The notes under the pieces: generated by a model
What the model was told of the DNA's origin: nothing
The model's database searches: none
The model's input: the letters and a program-made list of their open reading frames with translations, nothing else
Shown: piece after piece, positions 1-7,650 of the stretch
How the letters are laid out: every line of letters starts with the position of its first letter
Numbering within the stretch: position 1 is the first letter of the stretch
Program-made: the position numbers and the translations under genes
From: Candidatus Sungbacteria bacterium RIFCSPLOWO2_01_FULL_47_10
GTDB taxonomy: Bacteria; Patescibacteriota; Minisyncoccia; Sungbacterales; GWA2-42-14
Length of the DNA: 10,838 bases
NCBI GenBank assembly: GCA_001820675.1
Contig: MHQO01000012.1
Location: forward strand, 1-10,838
Direction of reading: 5' to 3'

Positions 1-348
1 TCTCCCCCCGAACTTAAGCATCGTCAGGTCGTGAATCGTCACCACCATCTTCCCTTGGTACAGGAGAGGAACGTTAAAATGCGGCACGTGCAGGAGATCG
101 AGATTCGAAGCGGAAAAGATTCCCGGCATCATCACCTGCTCCTTGACACCGTACCAGGTCACATCCGCTAAAACCTTGTGGAAATTTTTGTTTTTCGGCT
201 GGTAGGAGTTAAATCCGGGTTCCCGCAAGAAAATGAAGTACTGGTTTTTTAGGTCGACCTTTTCGAGATTTTCGACCAAATTCTGGACGTACCTCCCCAC
301 CCCGCGGCTGGAGGAACCCCAGATCCGAGCATCAATCCCAATGCGCAT
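1..348 (-). CDS. GT4-family glycosyltransferase, N-terminal part (runs off the left edge)
   Basis: An open frame starts at the ATG at 348-346 and continues for 116 codons to the window edge with no stop, so only the N-terminal acceptor-side Rossmann domain of a GT-B fold enzyme is seen. It opens with MRIGIDARIW, followed by a glycine-bearing loop (GVGRYVQNL, residues 16-24) usual for nucleotide-sugar GT4 enzymes. LDLLHVPHFNVP (83-94) and VTIHDLT (103-109) match the second and third strands of that domain in many GT4 proteins. The donor-site EX7E motif would lie in the missing half, so the transferred sugar cannot be guessed. It starts 7 nt after the stop of the polymerase-GT fusion, without a clear Shine-Dalgarno sequence, so it is probably the next gene of the same transcript. 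GC content is higher (about half) than in the genes at 4000-8700. The family call is firm; the activity is inferred. Confidence 0.88.
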   Translation of the reverse strand, partial: MRIGIDARIWGSSSRGVGRYVQNLVENLEKVDLKNQYFIFLREPGFNSYQPKNKNFHKVLADVTWYGVKEQVMMPGIFSASNLDLLHVPHFNVPLLYQGKMVVTIHDLTMLKFGGR

Positions 349-355
349 GTTGTTT

Positions 356-2881
356 CTATTCTAGCAACGCTTGCTGATAAACCTTGAGAGTAGCGTTGAC
401 AAACTTATCTACTCCAAAATTATTTTCCACAAAATGCCGACCGCTCTCCCCCATTCGACGACGCAATAACGAATTTTTGGCGAGTTTGGAAAGCGACTTG
501 ATCAGTTGGCCTGATCCGTGTTCCAAATCAACCAAATAGCCGGTTTCACCGTCTTTTACTAGATCTCGAATTCCCACCACATCGCTTCCCACTACCGGCA
601 AGCGGCAGGCCATCGCTTCCAAAACCGTCAGCGGCATTCCCTCATGGTAAGAAGATAGGATTGCCGCATCGCTAACTTTGAAAATCTTAAAGACATCCGA
701 GCGCTGGCCCAAGAACCGGACCGCCGAGGATACTCCCAGCTTCTTCGTCAATCTTTCCGTACCGGAGCGCCGCTCTCCGTCCCCGGCAAAAACTATTTTC
801 AAATTAGGAATCTTTTTGAGAAGCTCCGGCAGCATTCCTACTAATCGTTCGTGTCCTTTAACAGGATCGAATCGGGCGATCATGGTCACTACAAGATCAC
901 CCGATCCCAGCCCTAGTTTTCTTCGAAAAGAAGTATTATTTACCGCAACTCTATCAACCACCGCGGTATCAACGCCGTTTACAACCACCCGAGATTTGGA
1001 CTTCGGAAACAGTTTCATCGTTAATCCCTCTCGCTCCTGTCCGGAGGAAACGTTGATAAATCGAGCCGTGAAACGCGCCAGCATCTTCTCCAAGGAAATA
1101 TAAAGGAACCGAGCAATCCGATTCCGATAATCGTAGTGTAGACCGTGGAAAGTTTGCACCACCGGCACACCCAGGATAAAACCGATCTTCCGCGCGTACA
1201 GACCGGCTCCTTTGCCGTGGGAGTTGATCAGATCCACTCTTTCTCTAGAGGCGACTTTCAAAAATTTTCTAAAACTATCCAAGCGGATCCGATCGAGTCT
1301 AATTGGGAAAACCTTGTAACCGAGCTTCCGGAATTTCTGCAAGAAAACCCCCTGAGGAGCGGCGACCACAAATTCGAAATCCTTCGATCTGGCGCGAGAC
1401 AGAAGATCGTAGACAACTTGGGGAGCCCCACCGGGATCGGCGCTCGTCAGTGCAATTAAAACTTTTGTTCTATCCTGAGCGGAGTCGAGGGACTTTTTAC
1501 CTATCTGTCTAAGAGACTCCACCAATCCCAGCACTCCCCAGAAGGCAATCATTGGCGCATCCGAGAAGAACTGCTCTCCCGAGATAAGATTGTCGAGGAA
1601 CCACCCCAGCGCAAAACCAAACAGCAAATAACCAAAGGTCCGCACTTCCGAATCCCCGGAGAAGAAGAATCGAAAGACGGTACCCAAAAGATAAATCCAG
1701 ATCGCAATAGCAAGAAGCAACGCCAGGATTCCTCCCCTTGCCCACAAATCCAAGAACAAACTATGTGTCGAAGAAACCCCGGTAAATTTCTGAAGATTAT
1801 CCGTACTGTAACCAACCCCAAAAATCGCAAAAAGCGGTTTCTCTTTAAAAGTATCGATAATCTTCTCCCAACGCTCTAGACGGCCGGCGGAAGAAGGATC
1901 CAAGGAAACATCCCACTCATCACCCCACTTATTTGAAGAAATCTGGCCGGAAGATGGAAGAAATCTTAGCGTTGAAGCGAATTTCTGGTAAACCTGGGGA
2001 TTGGCCCAAATCAAAACCACACTGGAGATGAGCAGAAACACGATCGTAAAAACAACCACTCGGATCTTTTTGGTCTTAAACATCCACACAAACCATCCCA
2101 CAAAGACCAGGCCGGCGGTAACGATTGCCCCTCGCGAAAGGGTGTAGAGAATCGAGGCATAGAAGATGAAAGCGGCCATCGTAAAGAACGTTAGCCAACG
2201 GGCCGAAAACTCTCTAAATCTGGAAGTAATCAACAAACAAACCGCCAAAACCACCGTGGCATAAAGGCCGTAGGTGCCATGCGCCGCCTTACCAGTGATA
2301 CCCGTTGTGAAACTCAGAGGATCAAAAAATTGTCCCAGAGCCCCAACGCTGCGGTTGTAAATGCTGTACTCCCAAAAATCGACCACTCCCCCCGATTTGA
2401 TAAAGGAAAATATCCTAACCAGGGAAAAAATCGCGGTGATTATTCCCACCAAAATCACTAAGACAAGGGTGGTATTCACGTTCCTTCTCCTCAAAAATAT
2501 CCCCGCATAGATGGCTAGTGGGAACGGTAAGAAATAAAGCGCGTACTTTATCAAATGAAGAAGGTCACCTGAGGAGAAGATTCCTGTCAGGAGATATCCG
2601 TAGACAAAAGATGCGAGTAGAACAGTAATCAAAAGAAAATACAAAATCGCAAGTCTATTTGGTAAAACAATCTGTTTTGTTGTTTTCCACCAACCACCCA
2701 TTTTTCGCTTTTGGGATAAAAGAATAAAAAAGAGACCCAAACCTAGTAACGGCACCAACGGTTCAACATAGACGTCCTCCACCACCCGAATCTTAATTAA
2801 AAGTGGTGTAAAAACAAGGAAAACGAGAAAGGAAAAAATTCCTAACTTCTCAGTATTTATTATTTTCAATAAGTTCTTCAT
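356..2881 (-). CDS. Fusion protein: Wzy/WaaL-like O-antigen polymerase/ligase (N-terminal) + GT4 glycosyltransferase (C-terminal)
   Basis: 841 residues, about the sum of a normal Wzy/WaaL protein and a normal GT4 enzyme. Residues 1-460 are a polytopic membrane protein with roughly 12 hydrophobic segments (near 12-30, 41-56, 76-99, 108-130, 137-162, 204-220, 228-246, 249-267, 273-293, 384-403, 414-431, 443-456). It has the LSRGA motif (248-252), a large loop at about 294-383 with GRLERWEKI (333-341) and GVGYS, then THSLFLDLWARGG (372-384); this pattern is typical of O-antigen ligase/polymerase (Wzy_C) proteins. Residues 472-841 are a complete GT4 domain: GGAPQVVYDL (484-493), TFHG (577-580), R670 and K675, and an EX7E pair at E747/E755 (HEGMPLTVLEA). 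An even number of membrane spans would put the GT domain in the cytoplasm, where nucleotide sugars are. The ATG is the first possible start after an in-frame TAG and follows an AGGAGG; it overlaps the upstream gene by 32 nt. Whether the membrane domain polymerises repeat units or ligates glycan to an acceptor cannot be told from sequence alone. Confidence 0.9.
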   Translation of the reverse strand: MKNLLKIINTEKLGIFSFLVFLVFTPLLIKIRVVEDVYVEPLVPLLGLGLFFILLSQKRKMGGWWKTTKQIVLPNRLAILYFLLITVLLASFVYGYLLTGIFSSGDLLHLIKYALYFLPFPLAIYAGIFLRRRNVNTTLVLVILVGIITAIFSLVRIFSFIKSGGVVDFWEYSIYNRSVGALGQFFDPLSFTTGITGKAAHGTYGLYATVVLAVCLLITSRFREFSARWLTFFTMAAFIFYASILYTLSRGAIVTAGLVFVGWFVWMFKTKKIRVVVFTIVFLLISSVVLIWANPQVYQKFASTLRFLPSSGQISSNKWGDEWDVSLDPSSAGRLERWEKIIDTFKEKPLFAIFGVGYSTDNLQKFTGVSSTHSLFLDLWARGGILALLLAIAIWIYLLGTVFRFFFSGDSEVRTFGYLLFGFALGWFLDNLISGEQFFSDAPMIAFWGVLGLVESLRQIGKKSLDSAQDRTKVLIALTSADPGGAPQVVYDLLSRARSKDFEFVVAAPQGVFLQKFRKLGYKVFPIRLDRIRLDSFRKFLKVASRERVDLINSHGKGAGLYARKIGFILGVPVVQTFHGLHYDYRNRIARFLYISLEKMLARFTARFINVSSGQEREGLTMKLFPKSKSRVVVNGVDTAVVDRVAVNNTSFRRKLGLGSGDLVVTMIARFDPVKGHERLVGMLPELLKKIPNLKIVFAGDGERRSGTERLTKKLGVSSAVRFLGQRSDVFKIFKVSDAAILSSYHEGMPLTVLEAMACRLPVVGSDVVGIRDLVKDGETGYLVDLEHGSGQLIKSLSKLAKNSLLRRRMGESGRHFVENNFGVDKFVNATLKVYQQALLE
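1469..1492. repeat. Short dispersed-repeat-like sequence encoding the fusion linker
   Basis: On the minus strand this stretch encodes residues 464-471 (SLDSAQDR) of the polymerase-GT fusion, exactly between the membrane domain and the GT domain. Its core, CTCGACTCCGCTCAGGAT on the minus strand, resembles the short dispersed sequences of the type TTCGACT(A/C)CGCTCAGGAT that I recall occurring in many copies in some bacterial genomes, including CPR assemblies, where they often yield LDSAQD-like peptides in predicted proteins. Only one copy is in this window, so repeat status rests on recognition and not on observed repetition. Confidence 0.5.
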
Positions 2882-4094
2882 AGATATCTAAGTACCTCCT
2901 CGCACATACTTTAACCGAAAATAAATTTCTGGCCAGCTTAAGAGCGTTCTTCTTAAATTTTTCCCGCTCCCTAACCAGCTTCTGCATTTTACTACGTACA
3001 TATTTAAAATCAGACGTATTCATCACCACTCCGCATTGGTTCTTTTCGACAAGATCCGTTGTACTAACAAGATTATCGGTAACGATAACAGGCAAACCGG
3101 AAGACAAATATTCTCCCAGTTTCGCTGAAAGAACAAACGGTGTGATCGGAAGATCATTGTAAACATGAAGAGAAGCATCCGCCAATGGAAGGATTTTACC
3201 TAACTCCGGGGGGTTGTAAACGACGCGTAATTCATTTTGGGGAACACCAAGATTTCGAAATCCTTCAACCAGAGCTCCGTAATCCGAATGCGTAATCACT
3301 AGGAGAAGTGGGCTTGATATATATTTACGAATTAAGGAGTAAAACTCGACCAGAAAATCTGGCCGATGAAAACTTCCCAAACTCCCAGAGTAAGCTAACG
3401 CAAACCGATCATCTATTCCCAATTCCACTCGGCCATTTTTTCTTTCTTTTTCGGACATCGAGAAGCTGTCCGTATCAACACTGGGGGGAATAATCGACGC
3501 GTTAGCTTTTGGCGCTATACCACTAACATAATCCAGAAGCCCAGAAGAACGGACAACGATATAATCGGCGCCGGCAAAAAGTATTCTTTCGATTACAGAC
3601 CAGAATTTGTAATCAAAATCTGCCGACTCCCATCTTCCATGAGTAACACCTTCCAAAAGATAGGGACCGTGAATCTCAAAAACAATCCTGATGTTCGCGC
3701 CAAATTTCTTAGATGCGTATGCTAAAAGAGCGGATAAGTGTGATCGCGCATTGATGATTTTTATCCTGTATTTGAACGAAAAAAATAAGACAAAAGGAAG
3801 TGTTTGAAGTAGGAAAAAAGGAATCGCCCAAATCGGCATAATCGAGCGGCCGATCGGCAGGATCGGAATAATAATCAACTTAATACCTAAGCCGCGAGCG
3901 TACTTCATAATCGAATGGTAGTTTCGGAAATACTTCAAAAATTTATGTAGGGAGGGGAAATCCAAGACAAAAAACTCCGTGTCTTTTTTCTCTTTTATGA
4001 TCTGGCCGGCCAAATTTAATACCTGACTTTTGAGAACACCTGGTTCCAGGACATTTTCCCGGCTCAGGAGATACAAAATACGCTTTTTATTCAT
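2850..4094 (-). CDS. GT4-like glycosyltransferase (GT-B fold)
   Basis: 414 residues. The N-terminal half contains KRILYLLSRENVLEPG at the start and FEIHGPYLLEGV at 139-150. A hydrophobic stretch at about 85-106 may sit against the membrane. The C-terminal half has IPPSVDTDSF (202-211), the usual loop entering the donor domain, YSGSLGSFHRPD (235-246), and KLGEYLSSGLPVIVTD (325-340), which places the conserved second Glu of the donor motif at E328. The first Glu of the classical EX7E pair is absent, as in several GT4 subgroups that instead carry a K-x-x-EY pattern. Its ATG overlaps the end of the wecB-like gene by 8 nt, and its TGA stop lies 32 nt inside the start of the next gene, so translational coupling on both sides is likely. 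Probable role: adding one sugar to the lipid-linked repeat unit. Donor and acceptor are unknown. Confidence 0.87.
   Translation of the reverse strand: MNKKRILYLLSRENVLEPGVLKSQVLNLAGQIIKEKKDTEFFVLDFPSLHKFLKYFRNYHSIMKYARGLGIKLIIIPILPIGRSIMPIWAIPFFLLQTLPFVLFFSFKYRIKIINARSHLSALLAYASKKFGANIRIVFEIHGPYLLEGVTHGRWESADFDYKFWSVIERILFAGADYIVVRSSGLLDYVSGIAPKANASIIPPSVDTDSFSMSEKERKNGRVELGIDDRFALAYSGSLGSFHRPDFLVEFYSLIRKYISSPLLLVITHSDYGALVEGFRNLGVPQNELRVVYNPPELGKILPLADASLHVYNDLPITPFVLSAKLGEYLSSGLPVIVTDNLVSTTDLVEKNQCGVVMNTSDFKYVRSKMQKLVREREKFKKNALKLARNLFSVKVCARRYLDIYEELIENNKY
2895..2900 (-). promoter_or_regulatory. Strong Shine-Dalgarno site for the polymerase-GT fusion gene
   Basis: The minus strand reads AGGAGG, a perfect anti-16S core, 13 nt before the ATG at 2881-2879. 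It lies inside the coding end of the preceding glycosyltransferase gene. An in-frame TAG at 2890-2888 leaves no start further upstream, so the site supports the 32-nt gene overlap being real. The spacer is longer than the usual 5-9 nt. Confidence 0.65.
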
Positions 4095-5139
4095 TTAAGA
4101 TCGCGGCTATCTTTCCCGAAGCATTTCCATCACCGAAATGATTTGATTGCTTATCGTTGGGTTTAAATTGTTCAATCGCTTTCTGAATTTTTTCCTTATC
4201 CGCCCCTACCAAAACGTTCCAACCATCTTTAACCGTCTCCACCCACTCCGTTTCGTTGCGCATAGTAATACAAGGAACTTTCAAAAAGTAGGCTTCTTTT
4301 TGCATCCCACCGGAATCGGTTAAAATCTTGCGAGCATTCTCCTCCAAAACCAAATTATCCAAGTAACCCACAGGATCGATCATCATCACATTTGGTAGAG
4401 GTGGTAATTCAATCTCTTTTAGCATTTTCCTTGTGCGGGGATGGACCGAGAAAACTATCTTTTCCCCACTTCGCGAAAATGCTTCGATAATGCTCCGCAA
4501 GTTTTTCGGATTGTCTGTGTTTTCGGCGCGATGAACGGTAGCGTATAAGTAACTGCCGGTTTCGAGTTGTAGTTTTTCCAGAATTTTAGATTTCTGTTTT
4601 GCGATTTTAGAGAATTGCAAAACCGCATCGTACATCACATCTCCAGTTTTAAAAACACCACTGGTAATACCCTCTTTCTCAAGGTTTTTCACTGCCGTTT
4701 CAGTAGGACAAAAAAGTAAATCTGATAAGTGGTCTGTCACCACCCGATTGATTTCTTCTGGAAGTAGCCGATTAAAACTGCGTGCTCCCGCCTCTACATG
4801 AGCAACTTTGATATGCAGTTTCGCGGCCGCAAGAGAACCGGCAATCGTGGAATTGGTATCGCCGTAAACCAGAACCAGATCTGGTTTCTCTTTGGTCAGA
4901 ACCTTCTCAATCTCGATGAGCATCTTTCCGGTCTGTTCCCCGTGGGAACCGGAACCGACCCCGAGATTGTAATCCGGTTCCGGAATCTCAAGTTCCTTAA
5001 AGAACACTTCGGACATATTTGGATCGTAGTGCTGGCCGGTGTGCACCAAAACTTCGGTGAATTTTTCTCTTAATTTTTTAGAAAGCGGTGCCGCTTTCAC
5101 AAACTGAGGTCGCGCTCCCACAATCGAAATGACCTTCAT
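4087..5139 (-). CDS. wecB: UDP-N-acetylglucosamine 2-epimerase, non-hydrolysing (WecB/MnaA type)
   Basis: 350 residues, a normal length for the family (E. coli WecB is somewhat longer). It interconverts UDP-GlcNAc and UDP-ManNAc in the cytoplasm, supplying ManNAc or a precursor of ManNAc uronate for surface glycans. The whole motif set is present in order: GARPQFVKAAP (8-18), HTGQHYD (33-39), YGDTNST (92-98) with D94, HVEAGARSF (114-122) with E116, PEEINR (127-132), TVHRAEN (201-207) with H203, SVHPRT (231-236), TDSGGMQKEA (274-283) and RNETEW (294-299). D94, E116, E128/E129 and H203 match the positions known to matter for catalysis in WecB. The start overlaps the upstream glycosyltransferase stop as ATGA (4 nt), and no convincing Shine-Dalgarno is visible, so translation is probably coupled. 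Its place among glycosyltransferases suggests a ManNAc-type residue in the repeat unit; that is inference. Confidence 0.95.
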   Translation of the reverse strand: MKVISIVGARPQFVKAAPLSKKLREKFTEVLVHTGQHYDPNMSEVFFKELEIPEPDYNLGVGSGSHGEQTGKMLIEIEKVLTKEKPDLVLVYGDTNSTIAGSLAAAKLHIKVAHVEAGARSFNRLLPEEINRVVTDHLSDLLFCPTETAVKNLEKEGITSGVFKTGDVMYDAVLQFSKIAKQKSKILEKLQLETGSYLYATVHRAENTDNPKNLRSIIEAFSRSGEKIVFSVHPRTRKMLKEIELPPLPNVMMIDPVGYLDNLVLEENARKILTDSGGMQKEAYFLKVPCITMRNETEWVETVKDGWNVLVGADKEKIQKAIEQFKPNDKQSNHFGDGNASGKIAAILNE

Positions 5140-6143
5140 AGCTTTTTGTAGAGTTCAATAAATCTCCTCGCAACCACCTCACTACTGTGAAATTCTCGCA
5201 CAAACTGCGGTCCCCTGCGACCTAAAGTTTCTCTCATTTTTACGTCTTTCACCAACTTCCTGAGTACTTCAACAAGATTTCCTGTGTTAACTGAAACAAT
5301 TGGCAATCCGGGGGCATACTTTTTGAGATCATCCTGGACATAACAAACCACCGGCTTTCCCAGTGCCATCATTTCAGCCGCAAAGAGCCCATACCAACCG
5401 ATTAGTAGTTGATCCACAGCAATGTCCGCTCTTTCAAAATGAATCCTGATTTCTTTGAGAGGCAGTTCCTCGACCAAATCCAATTCTACCTGCAGACCTT
5501 CTTTTTGTAACTTTTCTATCGCCAAAATTAAATAACTTGATCCTTTAATTTTCCTGCTAGTAGGCGCATGTATAATTATGGCTTTCCCTCTTTTATTCGG
5601 TATTTTTATCGAAAAAGATAACCAGTAGTCATCAATTGCTGCTGGGATGAATTTCGCTGAAGGAGCGTAAGCTAACAGATCCGGGGTCGTAACCACCTCG
5701 GCATCTGCGAAAAGCCTGGCGAATATTTTTATACGTAGTTGGTTTAGCGTAATTTTAATTTTCGTAAGCAGTTTGTAGTCATTAGAATATTTAAATGGTG
5801 GTCTAATTTCGGAACCGTGATACTCAAAAACAATTTTTTTACCAAGTAACTTAAGGATCGGAAGATCAAAAAACAATGGTAGAAGTGTCTCCGCGAAGTG
5901 AAAATGATAGATATCGAAAGAATTTACCACTCTTAAGAAAACTGAAAGCCTGACTAAAGTTTGTTTTAGTAAGTTATTTCCATCATAAACATTAATATCG
6001 GCAGAGTATCGGTTTTCTTGATGATAATACTGAAGAGAGACCGCCCCCACTCCACATTTTCTTAAGGCATTAGCCAAAATAACAGATTGGTTTGCAATAA
6101 TTACCGGCGCGTGGAGTACCCTTACTTTCTCATTAACAAGCAC
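5136..6143 (-). CDS. Glycosyltransferase B, GT-B fold, atypical donor motif; paralogue of glycosyltransferase A
   Basis: 335 residues. The N-terminal domain has VRVLHAPVIIANQS (7-20), an FDIYHFHFAE strand (76-85) and FEYHGSEIRPP (106-116). The C-terminal domain has IIIHAPTSRKIKGSSYL (189-205), then VDQLLIGWYG-x-FA-x-E (243-257) and ALGKPVVCYV (260-269). These C-terminal motifs are shared nearly position for position with the protein encoded at 7650-8723, so the two are paralogues. Glycine replaces the first Glu of the usual GT4 EX7E pair; E257 is the second. Start choice: a GTG at 6143-6141, one nucleotide after the flippase stop. No in-frame ATG lies before the conserved N-terminal strand, and an AGGAG lies 13 nt upstream. 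The gene ends in an ATGA overlap with the UDP-GlcNAc 2-epimerase gene. Likely role: one transfer step in building the repeat unit, sugar unknown. Confidence 0.85.
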   Translation of the reverse strand: MLVNEKVRVLHAPVIIANQSVILANALRKCGVGAVSLQYYHQENRYSADINVYDGNNLLKQTLVRLSVFLRVVNSFDIYHFHFAETLLPLFFDLPILKLLGKKIVFEYHGSEIRPPFKYSNDYKLLTKIKITLNQLRIKIFARLFADAEVVTTPDLLAYAPSAKFIPAAIDDYWLSFSIKIPNKRGKAIIIHAPTSRKIKGSSYLILAIEKLQKEGLQVELDLVEELPLKEIRIHFERADIAVDQLLIGWYGLFAAEMMALGKPVVCYVQDDLKKYAPGLPIVSVNTGNLVEVLRKLVKDVKMRETLGRRGPQFVREFHSSEVVARRFIELYKKL

Positions 6144-6144
6144 C

Positions 6145-7650
6145 TTAAGAAATCATCTCCTGTCTGATACTGTCCCAAACCAGTTTGGGACGGAAACGCG
6201 CTTTCTTAACAGTCCCCCAAACCTGGAAAAGTTTCTTAAGCTCGTTTTCTTCTAGAAACCCAAAAAGGTAAAGAAGTACGGGAAACGCTGACAACAAAAT
6301 CGCCTTCACCAGCAAAGAAGGAACAAGATCAAAATCAACCAAGGTGGCCAAATACGCCAGAGATCCCCCAACAATTGAAATAGTAATCAATCTTTTAAAT
6401 TCAAACTTGATTGGGTAAACGCGTTGAGAGAAAAATAGCTCCGCGATAGCCAAAAACAAGAAAGAAAGGAAAGTTGCTAAGGCAGCGCCCATCATCCCAA
6501 ATCTAGATATCAGGGCATAGTTGAGTACCAAGTTAATACCTCCGGCGATTAAGACTGCGAAAGTAGATAAATATGTTTTGGCTGTTACTGAAACTCCCGT
6601 ACCAAAATTATTAAATAATCCATAAAAAACATAAGAAAATGCGATCAACGGCACAACTGAATAGGCACTGTGGAAGGCACCGCCGGTTAAAACAGTAATT
6701 GCTTCTTTTGAGAAAATAGAAAGAGCAAGAGCGAAAGTAAAAGTTAATAGATAAAAGTAGGTATTAATCTTTTTGAAATACTCTTTAGGATTTGGATTAT
6801 TGTGGTATATGGAGAACATGAACCTAGGATAAGCAAGTTGTAAGGCACTGGTCACTAAAACAACCAGAGTCCCAACTCGATAACCAACATTGTAAATACC
6901 CACATCAGCAGTACTAGCAAAGGCGTTGAGGAAGTACCTATCAGAAGAGTTTAGAGCCCACATTGCCAAACCTGCCGGCATCATTGGCGCTCCAAAACGA
7001 ATCAATTCCATAAACCAATGTTTCGAGAACTCCAAACTTATACTCGGGAAAATAGCAACTAGACCAGCGACATACCCCAATAAATTGCCTAGCAAATTCC
7101 CAACGAAGACTCCCAACAAACCAAATCTAAAGCCAACCACTAAAGTAATCGAAACTAATATTGTAGAAATGAGCTTAATCATAGTCACCGTTACGTATTT
7201 TTTGGGATTTCCTTGAGCTCTCAAAACCCCCAGTGGCGTTCCGGAACCGACATTAAAAAACAGGGTAATTGCGGAAATAAATACTAAGTTAGCGAATCCT
7301 TCTTGCCCAAAAAGGACCCGACTAATCCGATAAGACAGCAAAAAAACGACAATAGAAATTAAAAAAGGAAAGAGAGTCTGAAAGATAAGAGAAGTCCCTA
7401 ATACTGCCCGCTTTTGTCCTTCATCCTTGGCTTTAAAGTAAGTATAAAAAATTGCCGAACTCATGCCCATATTTGACACAACGGCAATAATCGCGAACAA
7501 CGTGACTAAGAGATCAGAAACTCCGTATTCAGTGGGAGTCAATATTCTGGTGTATATCGGAACCAAAAAAACTGAAGCCAGGGTACTCACCACACCGGTG
7601 ACACCGTAAATTATCGTTTCACCAAACACCTTTGTTAATTCTTTAAACAT
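6145..7650 (-). CDS. Polysaccharide flippase of the MOP superfamily (Wzx/RfbX type)
   Basis: 501 residues, very hydrophobic throughout, with about 12-14 predicted membrane segments, which is the usual size and topology of Wzx-type lipid-linked oligosaccharide flippases. Recognisable family features are the first helix followed by PIYTRILTPTEYGVSDLL (31-48), and the block RFGAPMMPAGLAMWALNSSD (218-237) with the following DVGIYNVGYRVG (249-260), which resembles the centre of the family where the second half of the fold begins. It would move undecaprenyl-linked repeat units from the cytoplasmic to the outer face of the membrane, feeding the Wzy/WaaL-like domain encoded at 356-2881. The ATG overlaps the TAA of the preceding gene by one base (TAATG), and the gene is flanked on both sides by paralogous glycosyltransferases. 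Specificity cannot be read from sequence. Confidence 0.92.
   Translation of the reverse strand: MFKELTKVFGETIIYGVTGVVSTLASVFLVPIYTRILTPTEYGVSDLLVTLFAIIAVVSNMGMSSAIFYTYFKAKDEGQKRAVLGTSLIFQTLFPFLISIVVFLLSYRISRVLFGQEGFANLVFISAITLFFNVGSGTPLGVLRAQGNPKKYVTVTMIKLISTILVSITLVVGFRFGLLGVFVGNLLGNLLGYVAGLVAIFPSISLEFSKHWFMELIRFGAPMMPAGLAMWALNSSDRYFLNAFASTADVGIYNVGYRVGTLVVLVTSALQLAYPRFMFSIYHNNPNPKEYFKKINTYFYLLTFTFALALSIFSKEAITVLTGGAFHSAYSVVPLIAFSYVFYGLFNNFGTGVSVTAKTYLSTFAVLIAGGINLVLNYALISRFGMMGAALATFLSFLFLAIAELFFSQRVYPIKFEFKRLITISIVGGSLAYLATLVDFDLVPSLLVKAILLSAFPVLLYLFGFLEENELKKLFQVWGTVKKARFRPKLVWDSIRQEMIS
6157..6161 (-). promoter_or_regulatory. Shine-Dalgarno site supporting the GTG start of glycosyltransferase B
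   Basis: The minus strand reads AGGAG within the last codons of the flippase gene, 13 nt before the GTG at 6143-6141. The distance equals that of the AGGAGG site before the polymerase-GT fusion gene. Most other junctions in this operon lack such a site. Confidence 0.5.

Noticed and set aside
678..1103. Plus-strand open frame of about 140 codons
   Set aside because: It is antisense to the conserved GT4 domain of the fusion gene, its translation has no recognisable motif or hydrophobic pattern, and no ribosome site precedes it.
2850..2852. Recoding of TGA as an amino acid, as in some CPR lineages
   Set aside because: TGA at 2850 and 5136 falls where the family lengths end and the next genes begin, and no gene has an internal TGA, so it acts as a normal stop.
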